Part shown: one piece after another, positions 9,936 to 23,600 of the stretch | Layout: each line of letters starts with the position of its first letter | Position numbering within the stretch: the stretch's first letter is position 1 | Position numbers and translations under genes: made by a program | Assembly (NCBI RefSeq): GCF_932294415.1 | Contig: NC_065538.1 | Span: forward strand, 18,327,656-18,391,655 | Reading direction: 5' to 3' | Source of the DNA: Quercus robur | Lineage: Eukaryota > Streptophyta > Magnoliopsida > Fagales > Fagaceae | DNA length: 64,000 nt | The notes under the pieces: generated by a model | The model's input: only the letters and a program-made list of their open reading frames with translations | What the model was told of the DNA's origin: nothing | Database searches by the model: none

Positions 9936-11054
9936 AAAATTACCCAAAAAAACAAAATTAGCCTAAAAGCCCAAATTAAATGTTTTATTTTGATTTTTTT
10001 AAAATTTTGTTTTCTAAGGGCATATTTTAAAATCATTATTTTTTTAAAATGCACATTTTCAAATAGCTAGTTTGTTAGTACTTGGTTTAGTCTTTAGTTG
10101 AATTTGTTGAATTATGTGATACATTTTGTACATACGTATATGCACTAAAATAATACTTGAATATGTTATTGAACATGAACAATATAACAGTTGAATGCCT
10201 AAGTTGAATATGTTGAACGAATTTATAGTTTATCTTTTATTCTTTTGCTAGCACTATGGGCAAATTTCTTATAAGGAAATAACTTATATTGCAAGATTCA
10301 TATTCATAAAAATTAGTATTGACTTGAATAATCTTCTTTTAGATCCTAGGCTATGAGAAAATGTCTCATCTTTTCCTATTAATGACCAAGATGAAATAAA
10401 AATAGTATATTTACAAAGAGGCTTTTTCCAATCTCTTGGCCATAATTTCCCTCAAAAAGAAATTAGTGGAGTATTACGTTGATTTAATCCTAAACTTTAT
10501 GTATTTGCATTTGTTTTTTTATTTATTTATGAAGTCAATATATTCAAGTTTTTTTTTTTATTTAAATCTTTTAATGATCACCCGAAAAAAAAAATTTATG
10601 AAACCGTTGTTATAACTTAATTGATTAACATTTCTTAGTATTTCAAATGAAAACATTTAGAATTGTGTGTGTATATATATATATATTAAATAATTAAAAA
10701 TTAGGACAATAAATAATTTTTAAACCGTTGTCACATCTATGAATATAACCTCCCACCCCTCTCTATCTCCCAAAAGAAAATAAACCCTATTAATGTTTGA
10801 GAGAAAGAGATTATAAAATATCATGTTCTTGGAATCCTAAAAACTCCTAAAATTTAACAATTTATAAATTAATAATAATTTATGATTAGATTTGAGAATA
10901 AAACAAATAAACGCACCGAATAACATGCATAAAATATGAGATGTTTTCGTTACATGTTGTCTTTTCTAGAAAGAATAAAATGGTGTCTATATGTACGCGA
11001 AAGGTGGAAAAAAGAAAACTAAAAATTACAAAATGCATATTAGTTAAGAAAAAT
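9936..11054. other. AT-rich intergenic stretch, nothing recognised
   Basis: Low-complexity AT-rich DNA with a (TA)n run near 10672-10686. No exon with plausible splice sites or recognisable protein similarity was found. Confidence 0.5.
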
Positions 11055-11225
11055 GTTATGTCCATAATAATTTTTAAATAAGTTCACTAAGGTTGTTACT
11101 GATAAGTAAGAAAGTAATTTTAGTAGTAGATTCAAATAAAAAAAATTGTAATAATTTGCTTCTTAGAATTTTTTGTGAAAATATTGTGAAAAACTGTTGT
11201 GGATGTAGCGCTTGTCGTTAGTTAA
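11055..11225. mobile_element. MITE-like remnant related to 9745-9935
   Basis: It shares with the 9745-9935 element the phrases AAGGTTGTTACTGATAAGTAA and GTGAAAATATTGTGAAAAAC, followed by a TTGTGGATGTAGCGC end. It is more decayed, with unclear ends. Confidence 0.4.
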
Positions 11226-11599
11226 CTAGTTACCGAGCCCACCATAAACTTAGGATAACTAAAAACGAAATAGGTAACTGATGAAAACATTTAAATTGTA
11301 AGTCCACTTCTAGATGAGTACACACCTATTCTAAATTCTCTAGTCTTCGATATCACAATTGAGACATCAATGATAATTTTCTTATTAAAAAAAAATGGAA
11401 ATCAAAGAAATTCTACTTATGCAAGGGAGTGACAAAAGTTATTCCTTATTTTTCTCTTATTTTGGCATAGATAAAAAAGTGTAAGCCTAAATAGAAACAC
11501 CCATTTATTCTTTTAGCTTAACGACACTCTTTTTGTCTTATTTTCCACTATTTTTCATTCTTATCTTACTTGGAGGGGGGGGGGGGGGTGGACCTAAAT

Positions 11600-12385
11600 C
11601 CAGCCTGAGAACTTTGACTCGAGGAGGAAATTCGAAGAATGGATCTGACCTGGAGTGCAACAAGAAATAAAAGGGACTTCTGATGGGAAGAGACCATTTT
11701 GGCCCATAATCGAGGCAAAGTACTTTCTTGAGGCCCATTTGGACTCACTACCTAGGTAATCTGAGAAACGCTACTTTCTTGAGGACATGAAGACTATCTA
11801 AGAAACGACTTTCCTCTTAACTAGGGGCCACTCGTCGTTCACCCTTTTCTTGAGGAACACGTCAAGGGAAACACCGAACCCAATGTAATAGTTACCTCCA
11901 TATTAATGAGCTCCCCCTACCTAATGTCAGTCACATTAAATACTGAATGTCTGGCTCAAATAGTGAAAATACTTCCAAAAGTCCATCATGATCAAGAAAT
12001 GGCAAGGTAAGAGGTTGATGAGACACATGTCCCCCCAAATTTAGCTAAGAGTTGGACAACTAGAAAATGAAGGGAAATGGCTATAAAAGGAGGAGGATAA
12101 CAATAGGAAAAGGGATCCAAAAGAAAAAGAGGACTTGAGCTAGAACAAGATATACAAAGAGAGTTGGAACTTTTCATTTGTATCTAACACTTAGGATCCC
12201 TTTTTGTACCACAGGAACATCATTTCTTCATATATAAACGTATAATTCAGATTTTTTTTTTTTTGTCTTTAACTAACCGTTTATTCTTTTCATTATTGAT
12301 TCTTCTCTCCCACTTTTTAGAAATTAGTTGTGTTGATCAAGAATTCTTATTTAGGACATCTATCAAGTGTTTTTGACCCCCACAC
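11600..12385 (+). repeat. LTR-like remnant (possible solo LTR)
   Basis: The stretch has LTR architecture: a TATA box (CTATAAAAGGAGG, near 12082), a downstream leader-like section with the phrase TGTACCACAGGAACA, a T-rich U5-like part, and an end near GACCCCCACA at about 12384. It has no ORF of its own. I could not fix the left boundary or a target duplication; a poly(G) run sits at 11574-11588. It could also be another kind of promoter-bearing repeat. Confidence 0.4.
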
Positions 12386-13735
12386 TTACCAATCGTAACA
12401 CCAATCTCTCCTCCCATTTTCTTCCTAGATCCTCTCTTAAATCATCCACTGTTAAACGAGTAGTAAAAACCATTGATCTGGCTTCTATACAGTGCATCTG
12501 TGTACTGAGATATGATACTATGCGGAACAAGAGGAATCCACCAAAAAAGATTTGTGTCCGCGTTGTATCATGTCCTATGATGCACTGTAGAGAAGCTTCA
12601 CCCCAAAACCAATAGGTTCACTTTACCTTCCAATGAATGCCTTTTGATTTCACTCTCCCCAAAAAAAAAATGAAAAAGAAAAAAAGAAGGAGAGAATAGC
12701 TTTTGTTTTACAAAACAATAATGCAGTGAGTCTGTGAGTGTGAGTAGCGTATACTCAATCGAGGCTCAACGGCATGTGTAAGTGTCGGTTACTATAAGGT
12801 TAAAGCCATTCGAGTCAACGGGTTTTCAGAGTCGAGAGTGGACGCACGAGTACGAGTAGTGTTAAACTCTATCAATTCATCGGCGAATTTTTGGAGATAT
12901 TGGAGGGTCTTTTGTGGGACCCAGCCCAACTGTCCCCTTCTCTTCTCTTTTGCCCATTGCCAGCTCTTCGCAACTTGTGCCCACCCTTTTTCCCATAAGC
13001 AACCACCCTTCATTAACCCTTTACCAATCCCGTGAATTTCTTTTCCCAATTTGGCCTTACAACTGATTTTCCTGGAAAACATAAATATTTTATGCCACTC
13101 AAATATTGATATCATTTATTTATTTATAAAAAAAAATTGTATTTGGAATAAACTTATTGTTATTGTTTTGATGGATTTACTTCAACAACTTGGGAAAACC
13201 TTTCCATTCTGTGGGAATTATTGGGATGAGATTCCTTAAAATGTTTTCTTGAGAAAAAAATAAATAGAAAATAAAATTTTCCATGTAGGATAAGTTAACA
13301 AAAGTTTTTCAATTATTAATTGGTAACAAAAAGTTGGTCCTGATTAAAGTGGTTTGTTTGGATGACTGGTATGCTTTTAGTTGTCAACTTTACAGCAAGA
13401 AGGATATTTCTAATTGCAAAATTCATATGCTTTTGTGATTTATTGTGTGCTGTATTGTTTGTTATGTGTAAAAGATATTGAAATTTATTATTTTGCTCAT
13501 CTTCATTCTCTCAAATGTTAAAAGAAAGTTTCATATTAAGTAGGCAATATTATATTTTAGATTTTAGATTGTAAATGCACTTTTTCACCTCAATTCAAAC
13601 AAAGGGTTTTGATCATGGAACTAAATTCTACATGAAGGAAGATATCACCATGTCATAAGACCATTGGCAACTATAAATACAAATATTCAAAATCAGTTGA
13701 GTTTTTATGAGATTAGTTTTTTCAGAAGATATTAG
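12386..13735. other. Intergenic stretch without recognised gene
   Basis: It contains A-rich runs near 12660 and a more GC-balanced patch at 12790-13060 that is open in one minus-strand frame (107 codons). That patch matches no family I recognise and has no convincing splice signals. A decayed exon cannot be ruled out. Confidence 0.35.
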
Positions 13736-13946
13736 CTTTGTTTGGATTGCGTCTAGCGCAGACGCGTTTTTGGATGTTTTTATTTATTTATTTATTTTTT
13801 ATTCTAGCGCCTAGTGCACTGTTCATGGGACATGAACAGTGTATTTAGGCTTATGAACAGTAATTTTAAAAGTGAACAGTAACAGAAAAATGATTTTTTA
13901 TTATTTTCAGTTTTCAGCAAAATAAACTGTATCCAAACGCACACAT
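13736..13946. mobile_element. hAT-like MITE
   Basis: The left end TTTGTTTGGATTGCGTC and right end CTGTATCCAAACGCAC are inverted relatives (shared core GTTTGGAT). The interior has repeated GTGAACAGTA/ATGAACAGTG phrases and TTTTCAGTTTTCAGCAAAAT, a pattern common to a MITE family in woody eudicot genomes. About 210 bp, non-coding. The target-site duplication was not resolved. Confidence 0.65.
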
Positions 13947-14023
13947 TATCTACATTTATTACAGTATGCTATTAATCCATTTGGATGAAGTATTTAAAGA
14001 GCTCTAATATAAAACATTTCTAA

Positions 14024-15267
14024 TCTATATATAAAATAATAGGTAAAGCAGAGAGAGTGTGAAATTGAATTCCAAATTAGAACTCTAATTTTGTGCCATG
14101 TGTCTAGAATCTGAAATTGAAATTGAAGTTGAATTTTGCATCATGTGGCTAAATGTATATGGTCTCATTCTCATTAAAACCACTTCTATATATCGTGTCA
14201 AGTGAGTTACTGTGCTAATTAAGTTTTTTCTTGATTTTGTAGTCAAACGTGAAAACCAAAGAGATTAATATCAGTGATAAAAATTTGGTTTGGGTATATT
14301 GCATAATTTCCAAAAAGATAGCAAAGCCAGAGTTTGCATCTTTGTTATAAATTGCTTACAAAGTTTGCATCTTTACATTTGCACTGAGTTTCGGATTAAA
14401 GTGTTTTCTTCCTGGTTCTGGCACTGAGTTTTTTTTACTATTCACTTACAAAGTTTGCATCTTTACATTTGTTATAAATTGCTAATATGTGATTAGATGC
14501 ACATTATGCCTAAAATTCACTATCCTTATATTTGGGTTTTTGTTCAGGTTTGACACCTATAACAATGAAGAAAGCACTGCTGTGGACCGATGGATGATAC
14601 TTTTTGCAGTCTGCAAAAGAACGTAGTGATCAATGGAATCTCACGCGAATTGGAGAGGGCCCGGCTGTAGATGTCTGGATGGCAGATGTGAGTCACTATA
14701 TTTTTAAAATGTTCAATGAAGGTAAATGTTATGAACAATGTAAATTTTCCAGAGAGAAATTTATTATTCTATATTTATGTAAGTTTGGTCGCCTTCTTGG
14801 AGTGGATCACTCCACCCTGTCTTTCTACTGGAATTTTTTATTCAGATTGTTACAATTTAATTCGAAATTTTATTTGAATTTCCTATTGTTGTTACTATCA
14901 TATATTATCATTCTAATTGTTCAATTAGAATCTGAAATTGGAGTCTAATTTTACTATACATGTGTACAATCTAATTATTTTTAATTTTGCTGTCATGTGC
15001 AGAAGCCAATGAGATGAAATTAATAACACATTAAACACTCATGCTTTGAGAATCGGTAGTACCAATCTAAATCCATTGGACCTGTTTCGTGATAATACAA
15101 CTATGAAGGATGTATAAAAATACGCACAAACCCCTCTCTCTATAAAAAGAGATTGGAGAGAATTTCTTTTATCAGCCATGGAACTTCAGAGATTTTTTCT
15201 TCACACAAATGCCCATCATGTTACAAAATGACCCATCGTAAAACTACAAAATGAGTACAACTCTGAG

Positions 15268-15298
<31 letters not shown>

Positions 15299-15555
15299 TT
15301 TTAAATTTTTAAAGCTGCGAAAATTTCAATCACCAATAGAGATTAAAGATTCAAAAGCGTGAATGGATCTTTTGGATAAACATTGTCACGAAGGTTCATC
15401 TTTTTGTGTAAAATATATATATATTGCTAAGTTTTGTTAATGAAAATTTCTGGTTAATAATATGAATTTAGACTTAACTGAGCCTTTTAAATATGAATAA
15501 ACTCATGATTAATAATATATCTATTCCCGTGCGGTAGCACGGGACTACATACTAG
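14024..15555 (+). mobile_element. Helitron (non-autonomous)
   Basis: The 5' end is TCTATATATAAAATAATAGG directly after an A. The 3' end has a perfect 7-bp stem hairpin, CCCGTGC-GGTA-GCACGGG (15525-15542 area), followed 9 bases later by CTAG and a host T. TC...CTRR ends, a subterminal hairpin and insertion between A and T define Helitrons. No Rep/helicase ORF is present. The interior holds an exon-like, GC-richer patch at 14548-14690 preceded by a TTTTTGTTCAG acceptor-like sequence. I do not recognise it; it could be a captured gene piece. Confidence 0.78.
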
Positions 15556-15611
15556 TATTGATTAAATTGGACTCTCATATTCACTTGGACTCCAATTAAC
15601 TCAATTGGATC

Positions 15612-16369
15612 TGTAGGGACACAAAATCTTCAGCGGCCCATCAACGTTGTTGGGCTCGCGCAAGGAAAATCCCTCACAATGATATTTGTAGAGAGTGGGC
15701 TTAACAAAAGGCCAGCGTTGGGTCGCGGGGCGGCATCTCGGGCCGGACTACAGGCATACCGACATGAGGAAGAGCTTCGGGCTGGATATTCAGGCCCTTC
15801 AATCTTGTATCTAGGAGGATTTGGCTCCTCGGATATGATCCGAGGCGTGAGGGCGCTGTTCCCGGTCACCCATCGGTGGGATTTTAGGTGATGTCCGGCG
15901 TGTCTTATCCAGACCCTCACTTTCATCAAGTCTTTCTCCAGAAGCCAGATGGGAGTCCCTCTTTGGTCACATAACATTCTCTTTTATACTAGCCTACGTT
16001 AGTTGTCCTTCGTCCACGTGTAGGGTCGATCTTTCCGGGACAGATATCTGTCCCATCAGTCTAGTCCCAAATTTGCTGTAGATGATCCATAAAGCCTAAG
16101 ATCCCGGCTTTGTTAGGGGCAGTGTTATGTCAAGGAAGGGTATTAAGGACTATTTCCATGAGATATTTTCTGACCTCTCAAGCTCGCCTGTATCCCATTT
16201 TCGTCAATGGGGTCCTGGGCTTTCCGAGGACGGAGTGGTCCTCGGACGTGTCTTTTGGCCATATCGAGCTCACTATTTTCGGGCTTGGGACCTGGCCTCC
16301 TTTAGTTTGGGGGCCTGTGGATTCCCTATAAGTGAGCGAGCCGAGCCCGTAGATTCTTGGGCCCCCACA
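15612..16369 (+). mobile_element. Solo LTR with intact target-site duplication
   Basis: The 758-bp sequence starts TGTAGGGAC and ends GCCCCCACA (inverted ends TGT and ACA), flanked by the perfect 5-bp repeat GGATC (15607-15611 and 16370-16374). It has a TATA-like TTTTATACTAG near 15985 and no gag, pol or second LTR. This is what remains after recombination between the two LTRs of a full retrotransposon. Its GC content is visibly higher than the flanks. The parent family is not identified. Confidence 0.88.
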
Positions 16370-16700
16370 GGATCTATGTTTGAACTTTAAACCTTTGGAA
16401 GTTTAACTATATAAAAAAAATTAATTTATATATTAACATGACGGTAAAGAGAAATTATAATGGACTAGATACTACAAAGTTCAATCTTATATATATATAT
16501 ATATATTTATATATTTGTGTAGGGCGCAACATACAATTCAATCTTCTTATTCATGATAAAAAAACTCAATCAATTAAGCTAATTAGATACCCCTTAAAAA
16601 AAAATTCAATGAAAACTGAACATAATTCAAGGCATTTTTTTGTGTGCCAAATACCATGTTTTTAGATTATTTATTTATTTTTTTTACAAAAAAGCATTAG

Positions 16701-16899
16701 TCCAAATTTATTTAGTTATGTAGCGCATTTTTTTGAATTCGAGTTCGCTAAATTCAAGTTCCAACTTCGGAGTGAAACTCGAGTTCCAAATTCAAGTTTG
16801 ACTTATTTTGAAACTTTTTTATTTATGTAGCACTTTTTTTGTCATAATTCTAGGAACTCGAGTTCCAAAAAAGTAATACATAACTGAATAAGTTTGGGG
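16701..16899. mobile_element. MITE-like inverted repeat
   Basis: Arms of about 42 bp are inverted: CAAATTTATTTAGTTATGTA... at 16703 mirrors the reverse complement of ...ACATAACTGAATAAGTTTGG at 16895. Both arms end inward with a CGAGTTC phrase. No coding content. Confidence 0.55.
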
Positions 16900-17641
16900 A
16901 GGCTTCTCAATATATATATTTTTAAATTTTTTTACAAAAGCATAATATTTAGCAAAAAAAGTCGATGATATTCACCAAGCTAATAATAATAATAATAATA
17001 AACTCAATGTTTTCAAATATAATGAATTGTGAAAGCAAAACTAAATCAAAATTAACCGCTTATCCTACTCTTCAAGCCGAGAGTTTTATAACACAAAAAA
17101 ACCCTTTTTTTTTAGTAATGTTTCCAAAAGTGATATATAAGGTTTATGTGTTCAAATATTCATTCTTCCATTTTTAGTATTTACAATTTTTTTTAAAAAA
17201 AGGTTAATTTAGTAAAAGAGAAAAAACAAAAACGAAAAGTCCCACCAAATATCTCCAGGTGGGTGGCTCTGCAAGCTTTCTCTTTTGTCCACTCTGCAAC
17301 AAGTCGCTTTCTCTTTTTACTGTCTTTGTGTAATAATAAGCCACTTCACAGTTTACTCTTCAGAAACCATAATCACTCATCAAAAAACCAAACCAAACCA
17401 ACCCAAAACAAAACAAAACAAAACAAAACCCAAAACAAAAACGCTCCTAAGTCCTAACATGCTCTGTTCTTCTTCTCATCATTCCTTTCTTCCTCAGTAC
17501 ACCACACCAATTCACTCCCTTTTCTTCAATACTCACCTACCCTTTTCTCTTTGTCAAACTCCTCTCTCTTCTCTCTCATTTCTAGCTCTCAAAATCCACA
17601 CTTTTCACCTCAGAACTTAGCTTCTCTTCTCTCTCAAAACC
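16900..17641 (+). promoter_or_regulatory. Upstream region and probable 5' leader of the LysM receptor kinase
   Basis: 16980-17000 is an (AAT)n run. From about 17440 to the ATG at 17642 the strand is pyrimidine-rich (CTCTCTTCTCTCTC), typical of plant 5' leaders, and there is an AAAAC repeat near 17405-17430. A TATATAAGG near 17134 is a possible TATA box but lies far from the ATG. The transcription start is not determinable from the sequence. Confidence 0.4.
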
Positions 17642-20600
17642 ATGAATGCTGTACGGACACAACCCATTTGTTTCTTTCTCTTTCTTCTTATTTTTCAAGT
17701 AAACTCTGTTTTTTCAAACACAACAACAACCCCAATGAACTGTACTGACACGACACGACTCTGCACTTCGTTTTTGGCCTTCAAGCCTGAACCAAACCAG
17801 ACACTGGATGTGATCCAGTCTATGTTTGATGTTCTCCCAAACGACATAACAGTTGAACCAAGCAACAGCCTTGACAACGGTCACAGCGGCTTTAAATTCA
17901 ACTACCTTTTCATCAGGAAAAACTGTTCTTGTTTATACACCCCGAGAGAGTACGCCACAAACACAACTTTCACGGTGAGATCCAACGTGGGGTTTGTGAA
18001 CGACATAGCGTTGGAGGCCTATGATGGGTTGGCTTTCAATTTGCCCAATACGACACGTAAGGCCAGGGTTGGGGCTGTCGTTTCGTTGAGGCTCTTCTGT
18101 GGCTGCTCCAGTGGGTTGTGGAATTACTTCATGAGTTATGTGATGAGAGATGGGGATAGTGTGGAGTCTTTGGCAAGTCGTTTTGGTGTCACTATGGAGA
18201 GTATTGAGCAAGTGAATGGGATTGACAATCCTGATAATGTCACTGTGGGTGCTTTGTATTATATTCCTTTGAATTCAGGTTTGGTTTCTTTGCTCTTTTT
18301 TGGTATTTTTGTTATTGCTTTTGAGTTATGAGGTTTTGGAATCTTTAATGGGTTTTGTTTGGTTTTTGGTTAAATGAGGTTGAGTAATTTTTTACAATTG
18401 TTGGGGAAAGTGTTAAAGATTAGCACGAAATTGTAAAAATTGAATTTTTTTTGTTAGAATTTGATACATATGATTAAACTTCTCAGTTCCTATAAGGTTG
18501 CTCTTTTTGGATTGGGTGAGTGGAATTGGAATTGGAATTGGGTTCATTGGGAGAACATGCAGTGGTCATTAGGTTTTTTTTGCATCAAGAATGGTAGGTA
18601 ATGGTGGGTTGTTCAGTAACAAGTCAAGGACTGAATTTTGGGTTGTGCTTCAATTTGGTAAAATTCTATTCTGGATCTGGATTTTTATTGAGGTTATATG
18701 TATTAAAGGTTACCTTGTGAAAGGATGGATGCTAAGTTATGTAAATTGCGGAAGTTGGCATTACTTGTCAGGAGAACTGAAGAAGTAGTGAATCAAAAGC
18801 CACCAAGTAAATTTGTTGCTCATTTGTAACTTGTCATGAATTTTACTATTAATTTAATATTTTGTATGTGGAGCCTTAGAGGGAAAAATCCCATTGATTA
18901 AATCAGCTGGAAAGTACATCTGCAATTGGCTTGCAGATTTGATTGGCTATGTTAGTTCTTTATGAAGTATCAATTTTATTTATGTTCTTTACATATTGGG
19001 GGTGCAAAATAGACTTGATATTATGACCATTTTCTTAAGAATGTAATCATTGTTAGACTTCCCTTATTTGGTTCCATTTCATTGATTGATTGATTTATTT
19101 TTTTAGTCCCTGGTGAGCCTTATCCTTCGACGATTGATATCCCTCCTGCTCCTGCTCCTGCTCCATCGGTAGACGATATCTCAGGTATGAATTAATGAAT
19201 ATATCTTTGCTAAAGAAATTAATTTTTTTTTCACAGAAATGGCAAATTCCTTTATGGTGCTAATACGAAAAGTTAGCAATTTGTTGCTTTAAATATTATT
19301 AGAGAATGTTCTGATCAAAGTTCATCTCAAGTGAGACGGAGAAACTCCAAAGAGGCAGAGCCATGTTGTCTAAAAGTAAACATAACATAACTAGCTAGAT
19401 TATTCTGAGAGATCTATATTCAAGTATGCATTGCAGATTTTTATGTTAATTGAAATTTGCATTGTAAACTGATTAGAAACAAAGTGAATTTCTTCTGCAA
19501 AACTGCATACAGATCCATTTAGAGGGAAGTAGATATTAGCTATGAAGAATGACATGTATTAAATTATAAGCAGTTACTTTGGATGTTTCATTTATGGCAG
19601 AGAACATCATGTTAGTGATATTCGAGTAATGCATTTCCTTTTTGAGAATGTGGTTTAGAATTTATTTGGTTTTGTGTAATTCCTAGTTTCCTATTTTGAT
19701 TTATTACTTCCTGCTGGTTCTATTTTTCCAAATGAGCTTTTTAATCATGCCTATGTGCCATGCTGCCAGAGTTATTTCTTATGAGAAATATAAGGCATTG
19801 TGTGCTATTTGTTTGCAGTACATCAAGAGAACCATAAGGCTCACATACCATATGGATGGATTATTGGGGGTTTAGGGATTGGTCTTGCATTGATTATATT
19901 AAGCGCAGTTGTTTTTCTTTCCTTGAGGTCATCAAAATGCTTTTCTGAAGCCCGAAATAGTCACACAAAAGATTCTGATGGCAAAGTTTCTCATAAGTTT
20001 CAAATTCTACGAAAGCCAAGTTTCTGTTGTGGTTCAGGAAGGTATGTTTGCTGCAAGTCTGGGGATTGGAAGCAAACCAATGGGGAACCTAGCAACCACC
20101 AGACTACTATTCCCAAAGGTATCATTTCCAAACTATTTTATTAGACTTGAAATTGTTTCTAGTTCATGAAATTTCAGCTTTAAGTAATGCTGTCCAATCA
20201 TTTGTAATGTGTACTTCTGTAGCAGGGAAACATATTACTCTGATTGGTATAACCATGTGTACATAAATGTGTGTATATTTGCCTCTGGGTTTTGTAAGAA
20301 TGACAGAAACTATTTGCCTCATGGGATTTGGAAAAGTCTCAGAGAAATGCTGATCTTGTATTTTCTGTGTGTTTGCATCACAAAAAGAAGTTAAAATCTC
20401 TTTTTACGTAATGGCTAATCCATAATTGTAAATTGTGTATAAACATTTATCTCAATAATAGATTAGTGAAATTTTATTAGTTGGGAAGATGTTGAGCTGT
20501 TCTGCTCCAATGATCCATTCTTCTTCTGGACAAATACAATATGGTAATTATATTATGTTCATTAAGTGTAAGATGTCTGACTGGTATTATTATCTTGTTT

Positions 20601-23600
20601 GTTGCAGCTCTAGGGACTGATGTCTTTGACATGGAAAAGCCCACGGTTTTCACATATGAAGAAATTTTTTCCTCAACTGATGGATTCTCTGACTCAAGTC
20701 TTCTTGGGCATGGAACTTATGGTTCTGTGTATTTTGCCCACCTTCATGACCAGGTTTGCAGCTGCCTACTTCTATTATAATTACTTAGATTTCCTGATTA
20801 TATAAAGTAAGCTTCCACATTGGACCATCAGTAATGGATTTCAAAATTTTTAGGAAGTTGCTATTAAAAGAATGACGGCGACAAAAACTAAAGAATTTAT
20901 GGTTGAGATGAAAGTCTTGTGCAAGGTTCATCATACAAATCTGGTAATTCTCTTTGTATATTGAGTAATCAAAAAGTATTTGTTAACTTGGAGTTTGTAG
21001 CTTTTAGCAATTCAAAGTTTTGACGCCTGTTTTGAATTAATTTTGTCAAGGTAGAATTGATTGGTTATGCGGCTACTGATGATGAATTCTTCCTTATATA
21101 CGAATTTGCCCAAAAGGGTTCCCTTAGAAGCCATTTACATGATCCTCAGAGCAAGGGTAAGAATACACGTTGATGCTTTCTTTGAATGTATCATTTAGTA
21201 CTTGTCTGTAAGGATCTTGTTGTCCTGACTTACTAATTTTAAAAGTCTTATCTTTCTAAAAATTGATAAAATGATTTCTTATGTGAGAATTAATAAATAA
21301 CTAATCAGTGCATTTTGTTAGTTGTGATAGGATTTATATGACTGTAAAATAAGAACACTAAACGGGGAACATAAAACTTTGATTAAATATGTTTTTCTCT
21401 CATTCGTTGACCAATTATGATAATGAGTTAGTGTGATAATAATATGAATTAAAGATGATTAATAATAATCTTTTGCTTTTAACTTATGATGATGTTCAAA
21501 AATGAGAAACTGCTTTTCTTATTGCTCTAGGATTTAATGTTCATCATACTGATGTTGTGATTAGTGGTGGCAATTTTAGGCTTGGGCCAACCAACTATCC
21601 AAGCACACCTGGTTTTAGAACCAAGCTTAGCCTGGGCCTAAAGTTCTATGAAGTCAGGCCTGACAATATATTGACCTTTTTTCGCAGGATTTGTATAGGA
21701 GATTAAGGCCCAAGCTGGCCTGATTGTGGTTATTTAAAAAAGGAAAAAGTTTGGCTACAAACTTGGTTGTAGTCAATGGTTACAACTCCCACTAAAAAAA
21801 ATAACATGGCTACATATTGGAAAATCTAACCATTGGATTGTATGTTCTTTATGTTCTTAACACACACGTCAAATTTTGTGCCAATCGGATGTTATTTACT
21901 ATTTGATCCATAAATCATTTTTTATGCATAATTTTAGAGTACAAAAAATTGAATTTAAGCATTTGATTGATGAGATAGCTATTGATTTTTGATTTCCTGG
22001 AAATTTTGCAAGCATGAAGAATACAAGAAGAAAATGTAATTCAAAGGTGGATTTTTCAAAATTCACATCCAATAAAATTATATTGAGTGGAGTTGTAGCC
22101 AATGGCAACAACCAAGTTTGTAGTTAAACTTTGTCTTTAAAAAATAATTTATTGGTAATAAATTAAAAAAATTTAGCCTGATGGTGGGCTGTTATCTAGC
22201 AAAGTTTATGTTTAAGTTATTAAAATGTTGATTATGACGTAAAATGTATTACCTTCAGTCCAGGTTCAAGCTTAGCAAAAGTTTCTATGTGCTAGGCTTG
22301 GTTAGGTGTTAGTGTAAGACTGTTACACATCTGTTAGCTTGATAAACAGCGCTTTCGTAATAACTTAAGTGTTTAGAATTGTTTGTTATCCAACATGGTA
22401 TTGTAGCCTAGTCTATGAGGTCCTTGGTTCAAGTCCTGGTAGCCCCCATTCTGTTCATTTCCTCTGTCTGTATGTTTAAGGCCTGCAGTTGGTTCAGTTT
22501 TATTGGTCAAGCCTACATGTGAGAGAATTTTAGTGTTGGTGTGTAAGTAAGATAAATATAGCTTGTGGGCTCACTTTCTAGTAGCTTAAGTTTTTGTGTT
22601 TGAAGGTTACCAGCACCAGCCAAAACCTGAAAATGAGTGGGATTGCATCCAAGTCCACTTGAAGTTGTTGAGCCTTCTGCAGGCATGATCACAACAGTTG
22701 CCAACCCTTTGCATCTCAATAAAATGGAAAGTATATGAATTGAAATTAAAATAATTGCACAATCTCTCAATGAACTTCCTGGTCCATGCCCTTTCGGTGA
22801 ACCTGGCATCTTTAAAAGGTCAAGGCATAAGTCTTGGTCTTTGTACTTCGAATTTGCAATATGATGCCGTATATGATAAGACATATATGCATGGGTATAT
22901 ATTAATTAAATCTGTGTATGGTTCAATTCACTTGCAGATCATACGTCACTTTCTTGGATCATGAGAGTTCAGATTGCCCTTGATGCTGCTAGAGGTCTTG
23001 AATACATCCATGAGCACACCAAAAGTCATTATGTACATCGAGATATCAAGACAAGCAACATCTTACTTGATAGTAGCTTCAGGGCAAAGGTTCAAACATA
23101 GTGCATCTCATTGATGTAATATGTATATTCTTTGTATACATGTAATCCATCTTGCTAAATATGTTTTTATCCCCTCTCTGCATCTAGATTTCAGATTTTG
23201 GATTGGCAAAACTTGTTGGAAAAAAAGGTGAGGGAGAAGCATCGACAACCAAAGTTGTTGGCACATACGGTTATCTGGCTCCAGAGTAAGTGACTACTTA
23301 TAGCTGGCTACTATGGTCCTTAACAAGTAGTTCATCTAGGATAAATTGTTTTCTTGTTTTGATACAGATACTTGAGTAATGGTCTTGCCACAACCAAAAG
23401 TGATGTCTATGCATATGGTGTTGTTCTTTTTGAGCTTATATCTGGAAAGGAGGCGATTATACGAACGGAAGGCATGATGATGAAAAATCCTGAAAGACGC
23501 TCACTGGCATCCATTGTAAGTTCTGCCAATGTGACAACATTTGTCCAATACATAATATTGTCTTGATTCATGAAATGGTTTTCTCCTATAAAATTAATGT

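Noticed and set aside
12792..13115. 107-codon minus-strand ORF
   Set aside because: No family similarity, no splice context, and unremarkable composition; not enough support for a gene.
14604..14948. 114-codon plus-strand ORF
   Set aside because: Only its first third is exon-like; the rest is AT-rich Helitron sequence translated as low-complexity hydrophobic residues. Kept only as a possible captured patch.
15630..16390. Several ORFs in the GC-rich stretch
   Set aside because: They fall inside the solo LTR, on both strands, without protein similarity.
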